From Neodiprion pinetum (taxonomy: Eukaryota; Arthropoda; Insecta; Hymenoptera; Diprionidae): a DNA stretch of 64,000 nucleotides. The stretch covers positions 28,162,238 to 28,226,237 of the forward strand of contig NC_060236.1 in the NCBI RefSeq assembly GCF_021155775.2. Direction: 5' to 3'. A model generated the notes under the pieces. The model was not told the origin of the DNA and ran no database searches. It was given only the letters and a program-made list of their open reading frames with translations. How positions within the stretch are numbered: the stretch's first letter is position 1; every line of letters starts with the position of its first letter. Shown in pieces: positions 12,103 through 25,176 of this stretch. The translations under genes were made by a program, and so were the position numbers.

Positions 12103-15100
12103 TCACGGTCCATGAGAAATCCGCAATTCCAACTTAGGAAGAAAGAACCCAGGTGGTTCATCTTCGTCAATAAAATCTTTGGTGTTTCCTTTAGACTCAA
12201 GATCCAAAAAGTTTGGATTACCAACTTCATATTGAAATCCTCGACGATTCAATTCGCTTTTTATTCTGCAAGAAACAAATATATATATTCAAGCTCTGAG
12301 AAATTCCGAAAGAATATGACATTTTTAAAACGCAATCAAGAATGTAAACGGTACAAAGTAATGGAATCTGCAGAACAAAAAATACAAAACGACTCTATTA
12401 TTTTTACCTGCGTAACCCAATAATCATATTGTCAGAATCGACTTTGGAGATCAACAGATTGATAAACGCAAATGTAGTCAACTTCGTGCAGGTTTGAATC
12501 AAATGTTTCATTGACTCCATCAAATTCTCAGGACACGGTCGTCCATCATGATTCCGCACACGAACACTTTCGAGCTGTAAGTTGAAGCTAAGGCAAGTAA
12601 GCAGTTCAGAGACTTCAATTATTGCGCACTGGTCCATTGAAAAATCTTTTAAATTATGACAATGGGTTAACATTTCCAGTAAGTCTCTTGTGTAGTTACA
12701 GGGATTAGAAAATCCCAGATTATTAATTACTACATTCTCCAAGTGTGGACAGCATTTTCCAATTTCAACCAAAAACTTTCCATTTTGAACAGGTATGCAG
12801 CCCAAACGTAAGGTCGTGAGTTTTTTCCAACGTGAAATAAGGACCAGAGCATCTAAGTCCCAATGGCTGAAAACGTCACAGCTGACAGAAAATAAATTAT
12901 TTTCATTTGTTTAGCTCTCGACTATAAACTTAATCTTATTTGTACACAGTTTGCTCAAGCATTTTTATCAAACACACTGAAAGTATCCAAGATGAATTGT
13001 TTCTTACTTGTTTTTGGAGTAAATCGTCAGATCTCTAACATGTGGTGTGTTACGTATTAGAATTTCGAAAGAAGACTCTTTAACTGTAATAGGTTGATTG
13101 GATTTTCCAAATGCGGCACCACCTCGCTTAATAAGATGGCTTCTCAAGTAGTTCCTTCTCTGAGTACCTACTGTATATCACCCAATATAATAAGTTTTAC
13201 TTACTTGGAAAAAATATTTTCAGCACTCAAATTTTTCTCATGATTGACTCTGATTCATAAATTTAATTACTACACTCTTCGTGATTGCTTTGAAAAAATA
13301 ACAAAAAACTTATGGAATCCCATTTTACCCTTTTCTTTTACTATATGAGATAAAACAAGGGTTGTGAGATTTGGGAATGCCGATGCCAGTAAATGCACAT
13401 CACAGTCCGGTTCTATGCTATGCTTGAAGTGTAAAAAGGATATCTGATACTTAGAATCCTTTAGCAGCCGCTGAAACATGATTGGAATAAATATTTCTAT
13501 TGGATTGAATTTCTAAATAATTTTTTACTTCTGTTTAAATATAAAAACTGTGATCATTATCAGATGCCATGAATATCTTTTGAAACAGGTCCTATAAAAG
13601 TCAGCGAGGGTCACTGCCTACACCAACACATGTACAACTTTTCCTTGAAAGTATTTGTCCTCTATGCTCAGCTCAGCTAAAAGTTGTGCACGTATTCGCA
13701 CAGATGGTAAACACGTTGTCTGGGAAGGGCCTATCTCAAGAGAAATTCACGATATATGATTTTACCTTTGCCTCTTCAATCTCCAATAGACATGGTTCTT
13801 CATCTATGTATGCAAATTGACGTATTTGACATTTTCGCAAACAACAGAAATTATCTGGTACATCTTCATAATGGACTTTCATTACTTCTAGCAATAATGT
13901 TTCCGACAGCAGAAACCAACCAACTGGATAGATATGATTAAGATATGGAACAGTCTCAGTCACATTACTTCTCAGTAATTCCGGACAAAGTTTGACACTT
14001 CTTTCTAAAATTACATGTTATTCTCAAGTTTAGATTCAACAACGATATTTCATAAATATATGATAGAAGAACTATGCTCCATTTCCCTGTCCAATGTATA
14101 CTCCTCTTCGTACAATAATATATCGTAAAACCATAAGAGTGTATGGCATACCTAACTAAAATCAAAAAAGCGTATGAGCCGTTTTCCAACTGTGGCATTT
14201 ATCCGTAATCAAAGAGGAGAGCCATTCTTTAATTACGATTGCATTTGACTTAAATCAAAAGAGTGCATAGGCCATTAACTTTCACGCGATTTGATATAAT
14301 GTGATCACATTGATGTACGCCCTTTTGTTGTAAAACTCTCTTTTTTGACTTACACGCGCTTATGATTTTAGTCACACAATATCTTAATTTTTAATTAAAG
14401 ACCACTATAAAGTTATCTGTACTTTCGGTTGGAATGAAATGGCAAAATTTTAGTTCCATAACCATAGAAATAAGATATAGCTATCGTAACAACATACCAA
14501 GATAAAAGCCTGGCTGCCTGGTAATATCAACCAGTTGAAAATCTGTCCACACATATCGATTCGGGAGCATATTAATAATGCGTTTTTTGAACCATTGAAG
14601 CGTATGCCACCCACGAACTTGAACGATCTGAAGGTTTTTTGGTTTCTCTAATTCCAAAATCAACGGTGTGCTCTCTGGTGTTCGGTTATAAGGCATCCTT
14701 GTCACCATACGCAACTCCTTGAGCTCATTAGAAAATTGTACCATAGGAAGAAAATTCCTGGAGTAAGCACTCACTCTTGCAGACAAATAATGAAGCCGTT
14801 TGAACGGTTCTTGCAAAAGATCACGGCAAACGACATAACGTTCATCCTCATCTGGCCAATCAATAGTCAGCCTTTTGATATGTATCAGCAATTCCAGAAA
14901 AGACTTCAACTCCCGAATGTCTTTGAACTTAATTCCATATACATTAACATCGACAAGGTTTATTGCTTTGCCAATCGTGTTGTTCAACATTTCTCCTGGC
15001 TCAATGCAAAGTACGTTCGTTATATTCACTTTAAGTATATATTCACAGCAGTTATCATTGTTAAAATATAGCTGGATATCTTGAATGGTTGTTAGCCGTC

Positions 15101-15797
15101 CATTTTTTGAAAAATTCAAATTTCTGAAAATATAGAAATATATGAAAATATTTTGATCCTAATTTGTTCCTCAATCACCAAATGCAGTAACATATTGAAT
15201 TTTCCTGAAATCACGTTTTAGTTGTGAATAAACAGGGTATAACCGTGGCTGAGCAATTTCTACAAAGACACAACATAACAGACTCACCTCAGCAATTCCC
15301 TATCGCCGAATACAAGATTATCAAATCTCGTGCAAGTGCAACCCAACGCCACACGTTCTCTGCACTCTAAGCAAAGAATAATAATCACAAGAATTTCATC
15401 CGGAAAATAAAGTATGTTGAAGATGTTCGGATCACTGTAAAACATAATAATTCAATTATAATAATCAATTACACATTGTGTAATTCGTAAAAAAAAATAC
15501 TGATGAGGTAAATGCCGAAGTATTGTTGAATTTAACAATACTCATAAGGGTATAGTTCAAGTCGTTTGCACAAATGAAGCATAAAGTAATTTCATCAGGA
15601 TAGCGATAAAGTGGCTGAATCTAAACTCCGTAACTTCGGTTAGCATCAAATTCAATTTTCTATAATACCGTTCAACAACCTCAGCAAAATACCAGGTCAC
15701 TTTCAATACAAAAACACAAAAATTACGTTCCTTAATATTCCAGCACTGACTGATAATATGGTCAGACGTCTGGACTAACTACATACCTGGTACTCAT
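12103..15797 (-). CDS. F-box/LRR-like protein, copy A (intact, inverted copy)
   Basis: Predicted substrate-recognition protein: the N-terminal F-box would bind Skp1 in an SCF ubiquitin ligase and the rest would form leucine-rich repeats. Eight exons (minus strand): 15797-15787 (11 nt, ATGAGTACCAG), 15434-15288, 15123-14498, 14004-13766, 13470-13329, 13170-13008, 12881-12408, 12265-12103. They total 1965 nt (654 aa) with every phase matching and all GT/AG. The F-box is LYFPDEILVIIILCLECRER (residues about 12-31) continuing to the end of exon 2. Irregular LRR-like segments follow (NLVDVNVYGIKF, LKELRMV, LTTLRLGCIPVQNGKF, LENVVINNLGF). It is paralogous along its full length to copies B and C at 51.9-60.0 kb, with near-identical exon lengths. 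Target substrate is unknown. Confidence 0.85.
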
Positions 15798-17713
15798 TTT
15801 CGTAAATTGTTATTTCACACTGGCAGAAAAATATTATTGCAGATCGAACAGGTAAGGAAAGTTTCATGCATCTTCTGTCTTCTACGTGAGTTGTGCGATG
15901 TGTTGTGCTTTTCCTAGGTAAGGCTGGATGGATGTACTTCAGTGATGTATGTACATAAGAAATTCGAATTTTCGATCAACTTTGGTCTGTTTTTGTCATT
16001 GGCAAACATCCCACGAAACCTATGTCACGTGACCATGTTTTGAATTGACCAGTGTTTCGTTGGTGTTCCATTTGCTTTTGATTTCCGAGTAAACAAAAAC
16101 AAACGGAATTGAATACTGAATCCTTGAATTTTTTTTCGACCGTTTCGGCTCAAGAAGATGTATTTTCATTAATAACTATTAAACAAATAAAGAAAACGAT
16201 AAAATAGTCCGTCAATCGAAAAGTAGTATTCCTTTGAATATGCGTATCGAATTTCAAGTTGCTTCATTGATTACAGCTCGAAATATCGTGTGCGCCATTT
16301 GGATAAACGTAGTTTCAAGAAAAATGATCAAATTTTTTTTGTAGTAAATAATATAATTTACAAATCTTAGCGTTAATTTTACTCTTGACGTTTAAAGAGA
16401 AAACATAAATCATTTTATTTTGATAATTTCACAGTAGGATAAACCCTTAATTACTTGAAATTTTTATCAGTTTTATGAATTATCAAACCTTTTAAGATCG
16501 TTGAAAATGAAAAGAATATTGATTCGTAACTGAATATTTACAAATTAAATTTATTCTCGAGCATCTGAAGGTTGAGTATCTAACACATTTTTTTTCACGC
16601 AGATACTGCCGCATGCCCGTCGACTTACGTTCGTGAAATAAGCCACAGAAACAATATTTAGCTTTTTTTCTTAAGATTACTGATATCTGTACACACTGAC
16701 ATATACTGTAAATATATACACAATATATCACTGAAAAATACGTTTCGATACGTTTGCATTTTTTGGACTATTATGATCTTGCAATTTATAATGATCCCTA
16801 CACGGGAAATTTGGTACAGTTTCTTGATGTCACAGCTGTTGCAACCCCACTATTTGAAATTTCACCCTTATGGTGCTTCGTGACTCTCTGTGTATATATC
16901 TGCGATATATATCCCATAGGGTACTCAAAATTGACTCAACGTGTTACCAACAGCATTCAATTTGAAAAGATCAGCTCGATTTAATTTTAGGAATACTTTT
17001 TGGCCTTCACAAGGAAAGTAACCTTTCAGATGAATGAATAATCAGCATCCTTAGGCGCAAATCTCTATGTTATATTTTCGTTCGCCGCATTTAATGTGTT
17101 GAACAATTAAGAAAAAAAGTAAATATGTAGTTCTTCTCAACTTGTAGTGGAACATATGTTTCTCACTCCCCCCCCCCCCCCCCCCCCCGAAAATTCACGT
17201 GCAGCAGTTGGTTTAAGCCAACAGAACTTCTCTGATGCATGTTCATGGTAGGTTTTGATTACATCCTTCAATAAAGCTTCTAATAGAGAAAACCAAGCAC
17301 CGGAACACTTATTACTAACATTGACAAATGAAGCGTTTGAATTCAGCAGCTCTTAACAAAAGTATTTTTTTCAATTTATTGTTAAATAAGTTGATGCAGG
17401 ATATTCTTCAAATTTGGAAAACCTTGCCTCTCAGAAGTCCGAGTGTAACTTCCACTACATTCATATCACGTGATCGTAACGTTACTTCACTATTACTACA
17501 CTATATAGTTGGGTCGTGGTTTACAGTTTTCTAGTTTAACACACCTTTTATGATCGATTAAACAAGTTTGTTTTTCCCACTCTATCAATATCAAGTTCCG
17601 TTATTTATTCGCGTTTTGCCAAAGCGTTTCTGAAAGTTTCAGAAAAGAATTCAACATATATAATAGTTAAGTGTGAATCGTTTGGATATGTTAAAAAATA
17701 ATTTATTTGTGCT
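15798..17713. other. spacer between F-box gene A start and GPHR 3' end
   Basis: About 1.9 kb of AT-rich DNA upstream of F-box gene A and downstream of GPHR, containing a 21-base C run. AATAAA for GPHR on the minus strand occurs at 17707-17702, unusually close to the stop. No protein-coding region was supported. Confidence 0.4.
17168..17188. repeat. poly(C) homopolymer tract
   Basis: Twenty-one consecutive C bases in an otherwise AT-rich spacer. Exact length may be affected by sequencing. Confidence 0.9.
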
Positions 17714-20686
17714 TTAGGCACGCTCCGTAGGAGCCTGCTTATGAGCCAGATATAAAAATACAATAGAAGATAGCGCGGACACAAGGAATATCACATCGAA
17801 CCATCTGTGATAAAAGTTAAACTGCAGATCACCAAGAACTTGCGTTATAATCACACGATATTCGGCAGGCATGTTCATTCGCATGAGAAGAACGGATGAA
17901 ACGAAATACATCCCCTGAAAAGGCATGTACACTAAGATTATTGAATACGAATTTGATACTATTGTCCTATAGATAAAGTAAGCTGATTAAACTTACAGGC
18001 TCTATTATATTCGAACAAAACTCACCATTATTTGAGCTAATATGAGAACGATTATGTTAGATGATTTGCTGCTTGATATCGCGTAGAAAAACTGAAAAAC
18101 ATAAACACATTACTAAATAAATAGGTCCGCCGAGCCATCTGAAGTCTTCTTCTTTTCGTTTGTTGTCTCGTATTACTTACTGTTATGAAAAGCATTATTC
18201 ATTTTGTTTGTGAAATGTGAACGCTGTGATTACCTTTGTAAGTGTCAGTAGAAGCCCTCTGATGGACGTTACGACTATGCACCCAACTAGATAGAAGGAA
18301 ATGTGCTGCGACCAGAAAGTCACGTCAATGTCAAATCCGATCCAATGTACAGCAATCTCCATTCCTCGTGTAACGGGATCCTTTTTGCCTACCCGGTCGA
18401 AGACAATATTAATTGTAGACTGAAAAGAACGTTTCTCACGTCAGTTAAAAAGAAGAACGTTAACAGATGTTCAACGATTTCGAAACACAATACATCACAA
18501 TATATCACATATTTTGAGTCAAAACTTCGAAAATAACTGAACTTTGAATGAAGTAAGCAAAAAGTATTTCTAGTTATCCTCTATATTGATTTATTCTTAC
18601 AATGAAAATCTTCCAGCTGCAATAGAGGGAGAAAAAGTAACCGAGAAAATTGAAGTACTTCCCCTGCCACGTAGCAGCCCACTCGAGTCGTTCTCTGGCG
18701 TTTTGGATGTCATGAGCTTCTAGGAATAATTGTCGAGACAATTCTTCCAGTGCCGCAACTTCTTGCTGAAGTTGTTTTATGTCTGGAAGCAAATTCGTCG
18801 TCTGATAAACGTGAATAATTCAACTTTAATAGTCTCGAATCTTGGATAATAATCAATTTCTACATCTTTAGTGGACGAAAGAACGGTGAGTGTAGTGACA
18901 CGCACTTTCCTGACTTCCTTTACTTCCTCCCAAAGGAGCCAGCATTCCCCAGAGGCGGGATCTGACCTCAGGCTGACCAGCGACTTCCCCTTTTTTAGCT
19001 AAGGCAATTCTCTTTTTCTTAGCCACTATCATGTCCATCGTCTGAAGTAGCCTCCTTTCTACTGATTGTACATCTGTGTAGGAAACAGGCCGCATAAAAT
19101 AAGCCATTGATGAATATGGGTAGTTGACTGCTCCAAACCCTGACAAAAGTGCCATCACCGTAACACCAATAACTCCGATCCGACTGACACCTTGTTCTAT
19201 GGACAGTAGACCCTTTTTGGGACTAAGGATAGGAAAGGGATCTCCGACTTTCCAAAACAGGTACAGGTAAAAGAGGTACACCAGCACCGTTAGTGGCCTG
19301 ATTAAATTCAGCCTAACTGAAATGTGAAAATGATTTAGACAAAAAATATTTTCCAAAGGTAGCCGTCATAGCAATTGATTTTTAACATTGCTGAAAGTTT
19401 CAATTTTCTCCTTACCAAATCTGATGTTACTGATAATAAAGTAGGCTATGTAAAACGGTATCAACACTATCACCATGAACAAAAGCATGTACAGGCCAGT
19501 GTTCCAATGGAAATACCTTGAGCTGAAAAAGGAGTTCGAGATATATGAGTTGGATGATAAATCAGAGTAGAGCACGTTCTGCATTATAAGAGAATAACAT
19601 TAGCGTGTAATTGTTATTCAAATGTTTGAACTTGATTTAGCCTTTCTAATTTTATACAGTAATTTTATAATCTGCGAGTGACTATCTTGATAGATGAAAA
19701 GGTATGTAAGAGGTGAAGAGAAAAGAATGGATAGATGAAAAAATATAGCATTGAGTTTTGAAAAAATGTAATCAGATAGCTGAAAGTTTTTTGGAAGGAT
19801 ACTTTCAAACTCTGTCTTATTTTTTTCAAACCGTCAAACTATGCAGAGATTCATTCGATCTAGATATAAGGTTTTTTTACACTGTTGACATACCTGAAAT
19901 CCAGCACATCGATAATCTCAAATATGATGAGTTCAAACATTGTACAAGATAACGAAAATGTTGTGGAAAAAATAAGCTGCACCAATCTGTGGTGAACTTC
20001 GTAATCCCGAAATAATTTCTTTACAAAGAATACCCATCCTCCTAGGAAGAAGAGTATCTGGAACCAAACGTGATAGACTCATTAAAGTTTTAGTTACGCA
20101 GTTCATTAAATGATACAAGTTTCAGAAATGAATTACATCGTCAATTTTATACAAAACCCTTTTTCGTTTGTTCTTACATCATGTTTGCTGTTATTTATAA
20201 TACTGAGCACGTCAACCATTGGAGTAGAATATTATTAAATATCTAAGCAGTTGAAGCCGATATTATTCGTACCAGAAAAAAATTGATGATGAGAGTAATT
20301 ACTGAAAACTGCGGTGAAATTCTGCATTCAGGTACGCGATAAATTAATTATTTCGAACAAAGTAATATGACAGGATCTATAATGAAACCAGCTGTTGATT
20401 TCGTCTTCTGCGATAGCCTTGCCAACTTTGATTAAATACAACATTTAAAATTACAAAGTTACTGATTACAAGAAAAATCGCTCAAGGAAATTTAATGCTT
20501 TACACACGCAGGCTCCAATAATCGCAAAGTAACTCTGCGTGCATGCAAACGAACAGACTTGAGTGCGTACGTGGAAATTTTTAGGTTAGGATAGGTGAAA
20601 CGAATGTGAAAAAAATAGACGCTGATCGTATGTTGACAACTTACCTGCGTCCCAAGGATCACACACGTGTCCTCTAAAAAACCCAT
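17714..20686 (-). CDS. GPHR: Golgi pH regulator (GPR89 family)
   Basis: Multi-pass Golgi/ER membrane protein proposed to work as an anion channel that supports acidification of the Golgi. Eight exons: 20686-20645, 20057-19894, 19522-19416, 19316-18906, 18782-18601, 18419-18234, 18091-18026, 17914-17714 (1359 nt, 452 aa; vertebrate protein 455). The start MGFLEDTCVILGTQ aligns with the family start. Strongly conserved blocks are visible: CTMFELIIFEI, SSRYFHW, FWKVGDPFPILSPKKGLLSI, IGVIGVTVMALLSGFGAV, ERRLLQTMDMI, ALEELSRQLFLE, GKYFNFLGYFFS, FWSQHISF, FFYAISSSKSSN and NFYHRWFDVIFLVSALSS. Two acceptors were chosen by homology over nearby alternatives: TTTTTCAG before 19522 and TTGCTTCCAG before 18782. 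It is divergent from the coiled-coil gene at 21610. Confidence 0.96.
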
Positions 20687-21609
20687 CTTGGGCCGGACCA
20701 GTTTTTTATCGAATTGTCACAACTACGAATTCATTATTCCAAATGTGACAGGTACACAACACCTACAACAATATACGTCTTCTGAACAAGTTTCACACCG
20801 GCCGGTATTCGATACATCGATTATACGCATACACGTTGGTCCAATTCCAACCTTTAATGTTCGGACGTGAATTTATCAAAGGTTTTTACCTTAATTTTTA
20901 AACTTCTTGCTTTCGCATATTCTGTTTTTCTGTCTCCCAATTCCCATATCGTAACCAAGTATGGCTCATAACTTCGTAAAATTGCTGTATGAAATACGCG
21001 TCTGAGCTCTCCTAGATTCCTCGAAGCAAAATCGGCAAAATATATAATTAATAAATGAGCTGCCTCGATGCGTTATAATTTTTGACAGAACCTTCGAAAA
21101 ATTTATTTTCTTCGCTTTAAGGTCAATAATAGTAAATATTGCAAAATCATTAGGACTATATTCCAGACATGACAAAGCTGAAAATAGTGTAAAAGACGTT
21201 CGAAATCACAAAATTCGTTGGTAGAAGGGTTCGAAGGCTCTAATTATCTCAGAATTTTAGTTCATCTTTTTGACTTGCAACGTCGGTTTCGAGACGACGA
21301 AATTCGGACGTTGATCGTCCTTTTTCAGTCTTACTGAGGACTTCTGACATCGGCATTTTTTAGGAGAAATGGTAGGTAAAAGGAGTATTGGTCGCGGGTT
21401 ACTTCAAAATCAAATAATAAAATCGACCGTGTTCGAGATCTCGATTGATTGTCCGAACATAGTCATGAATCGAATTACAATCCCAGATTCAAATCCTAGT
21501 TCAAATTTCCAATCCCAAACCACGATCAACGACGGTTGAAACCGTTGAAACACAGTGCTTTGCAATTACATCGTGTGAAAATTTTGATTTTAATCAAACA
21601 GAAGTGAAA
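20687..21609. promoter_or_regulatory. divergent intergenic promoter between GPHR and the coiled-coil gene
   Basis: About 920 bases separate two oppositely oriented start codons (20686 minus, 21610 plus), so both promoters should lie here. No specific element is assigned. Confidence 0.45.
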
Positions 21610-24600
21610 ATGGCCAGTGAAAATACTGGAGGCTTGAGCGGAGCGTCGTCCATAACTCCAGAGTTTGTAAGAACTCTGGAAACTAGTCTGCACCACAATA
21701 TAGCCCGTCTCGAAAATACCATTAAACGTAAGTCGGGTGATTCTACATATTTTCCACATGAATAATAACTGCCTTTCGTTTTTATTGAAGGTACTTCACT
21801 TAAGAATTAGCCCATCAATTTTTATCAAATTAATGTATTTCTTTGCTATACAGTATTTGTGTTACATTCGTATTGAGTATAATAATACCGAACTCAACAA
21901 TAATTATCCTTTTAAAAATGTATCGTTTATTGGACAGAGTACAAAACTAGGAATGCAACTTTGAAACAAGAATTGGAAAGCAAGGCCACTAAATTGAAGA
22001 CTACGATGCAAGAAATACGAGGTCGGAAAAAAAGAGTCGAAGAACTGAAAAATACCCAGAAAGAGTAAATGTTGACTTTAAGTATGCAGGTGGTGCTATG
22101 TTTACATCTGCTGCTTTCAAAAAAAAAAAACATTTTCTATATTTTCAAATAAATACGTAAATAGCTCAATCGCTCCTTCATTTTTGTTTTCAACAGCCTG
22201 GATCAATCCAACATAGAATTATCTCTCTACGCATCAAAGTTGAAGGCAGACTTGGAGGCGTACGAGAAAGAGAATATCAGACTTCGTAATGAGCACCAGG
22301 AAGTCCTGGACAAAGCTGATGCTAAGTGGGAAATTTACAAGGTAAATATAATTCCATTCGGATAATTCCGTTCCAACAACTGTTTTTAGTTACTGAGAAC
22401 CCATTCTTGTTTATTGCCGAAATGAACAGAGCATCAATATGAAAAAAAATTATCACAGACCATTAATTGCATATATCTATAAACACAATTAAAAATATGT
22501 GAAAAATTTTCTGTTATCAATCCAATACATATATTGATTATTTTAGTTTATAACCAGATATTAAGATTAATCGTTTTTCTATCCAGGCACAGTATGAAAA
22601 GCGGCCAATGGTCAAATTGATGAGGCAAGAAGAAGTTAATTTAAAAAAATCCAAGATTGAGCTGATGGTCAAGAAGAATAAGCTGATGGAACTGAAAAAA
22701 ATGATTGCGACACGCGAATCCATACACATGAAACAGAGGAATTGTCTCGTAGTAGAATGCGCTAACATATATAAGGAGGCTGAATCCGGGAAAATGAAAA
22801 TACGTTCTGCCTTGAATACTCAAAAAGAGCTGCAAGAAAAATTAAAGCAGCAGGAAGCAATGGTAAACAGCTCCTTTTTCATCATCTTGTACAGTCATAA
22901 TAAAGAGCAAACAGTATTCAAAGAATACGAACGGAATTGTACCTTTGATTTAAGATTCTCACCGTCTAACTATAAGAACAGTGATCTTTCTTTTTTTCTT
23001 CAGAATTAGCAAGTATAATCATACAAATTACTTATGCTGCTATCATTTGCGATTCAGGTACCTAAAGTTGTAAGAGCTTCACCACTTCTACCAGTATCTT
23101 TTTGTGGAATATTTTGAATTTTGTAGATATTAACATTCAAGAATCTCGAAAACTTTAAGAGGAATTATTGATAAAAATCATTTACTCCATCAAATTATCA
23201 GTGTATCATTTCACAGTTGACTCATTTCTTTCACAGATAAAAAGGTTGGAGGATGAGGAAAAGGAGAAGTTGAAAATGGCACAAGAACAATTAGCGGCTG
23301 GCAAAATTACAAAAAGAGATTATAATTACACTGCATCACAATTCGAGCGTATTACAATTCCTCCCAAAAGCGTCCCACCAACTTTTCCTGACTGGTGGAG
23401 CGATAAATCAGGTAAATGCATTGAATTGTCTCACACCAATATCTTATAGAGATGTTTGATCGAGCAGTATTAAAATATGAAAGCTCCAATAGAGGAGCTA
23501 GACATTTGTAATACGACTATCCAGTGCTAAAATTTGTGGCAACTTCAACAATATTCTTCATGACCTTCCTTTACTTGAATTTTTTTTTCCCACCTTTATA
23601 GACAGCATTTCCATCACCAGTGCAATGATCGATGCCCTAACTGAACCAGCTGCACAGCTGCAACTAACCCATGTAACGAATGCTGAAGTAGCTGAAGACG
23701 GACAGTCACCCGATCCTCATCAGAGTAGTAGTCAAAATATGGATACTGCTTGCTTTGCAGAGTCTAATGAACAAATAATTCCTGGTACGCATAAATATTA
23801 CGAGTAATAGTTAATACTCTGTGTTTAGTTGCATTTCAGTGACATACCCCAAAGAGAACTTGTATGAATATATACTTTATTATGTCTTGCAGAATATCCT
23901 TATGGAATCGACACACTATGTTCAAATCTTCAAAGTCTTAATCAATGTTATTATTTTTTTTTTCCTGCATAATTGCATTGTATTGCAGATGACGAAAATG
24001 GTCAGGCTGCGGCGGTTGATCCGGAGGTAATGAACCCATTGACAGAACCTTCTTCCAAAGATGCAGTCGATAAGAACATATGCGAGCGGACAGAGGCACT
24101 AAACGAGGGAAATATTCAGCCAAATCAGATTAGGCAACAAAATTTGAACGAACACGAGGCAGTGGAAGAAGGAAATAGCGTGGGGCAATGGTGAAAATAC
24201 CTTATACTATTTTCACGTTTAGTGACAAATTGTGGAACGCCATCTAAATTTCTTTAACATAAATATTCCTTGTAATAATTTTTGCAGGTATAGTTCATTG
24301 CTCATAATTATTGTAATGGATGCAAAAAGATATCACTCACAAACTTACTGTACATAGAATTTTTCGGAAAATTCTTAAACATTTATTTCCCTGAATATGA
24401 GATATATTCTTCTATAATACTCTGAACCCTCGTTTCACATACATTTTTCACAATCATAAAATTCTGACTAGGCTCAACTTGGGTGTCGTCGATTATTGTA
24501 CACACGAAGAACCTGACGCGAAGCGGCCAAAGGTAACCAGCATTGCATCTGTCAAGTTCAATGTCCCCCCGAAGATGACGGGGTATTCAAAATCGAAACA

Positions 24601-25176
24601 ACAGCCTCCACCATCGCCAGCCTTGTCAAATATCGGATCGATATCCGAATGTAGCTGGAGACCAAAGCAATATCCGAGTCTCTCTAGCTCAACCTATTTC
24701 CGAGCAGGTGAGTCCAACATTCTAACTAGCAAAAGAAAAATGTGCAATTTCTTATGAGGTTTTACCAAGTCAAACTAGTTTAACCTATTTAATTAGTTTA
24801 CCATACCTTCGTTACATTTTGTAGATCGTTCGATTCTCAGCTGTGATCAGGATTCGCAGCAATCTGCGGATACAATGGAGCGATTTCGTTTGATGCTGTC
24901 ACCGCAGCCGAGTCTAAATGAGGGTGAGAACTGGGATCAAGAAGGGAAAAATCCACATCAGACCCCTCAGCCATCTAGACCTGCATTTCTCACAGGCGAA
25001 AAACATGCAGGTATTCGGTTACAGACAAATGCAGTAATTCGAATATTCTAAATAGCAAAGACTTATTCCTTTCTATTTTTCAATCAGCACCTTCGCCTTT
25101 CGTCAACATAAGTAACAATGAGACATCGACAGCATCTCGTGGAAATAAGAGCAAATTTTCGCTGAACATGTTTTAA
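21610..25176 (+). CDS. coiled-coil protein, SIX6OS1-like candidate
   Basis: Ten exons: 21610-21727, 21938-22064, 22197-22341, 22587-22862, 23237-23411, 23602-23784, 23989-24190, 24472-24707, 24825-25010, 25088-25176 (1737 nt, 578 aa, all GT/AG, phases consistent). Residues about 25-250 are charged heptad-rich coiled coil (LKQELESKATKLKTT, VNLKKSKIELMVKKNKL, LQEKLKQQE). A Pro/aromatic motif IPPKSVPPTFPDWW follows in exon 5. The remainder is low-complexity and acidic/Ser/Pro-rich (KQQPPPSPALSN), ending in KSKFSLNMF. The order (N-terminal coiled coil, PxxFP-aromatic motif near its end, disordered tail with a terminal aromatic cap) and the length resemble the synaptonemal complex central-element protein SIX6OS1 (587 aa in humans). 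That assignment is inference; it may instead be an insect-specific coiled-coil protein. Confidence 0.85.

Noticed and set aside
14155..14371. Possible small MITE with CTAAAATCA / TGATTTTAG ends in an intron of F-box gene A
   Set aside because: Only nine matching terminal bases, no target duplication and no second copy in the window.
19523..19584. Extension of GPHR exon 3 upstream to an earlier acceptor (NVLYSDLSSN)
   Set aside because: Phase does not join to exon 2 and the sequence is absent from the family; the TTTTTCAG acceptor giving SSRYFHW is correct.
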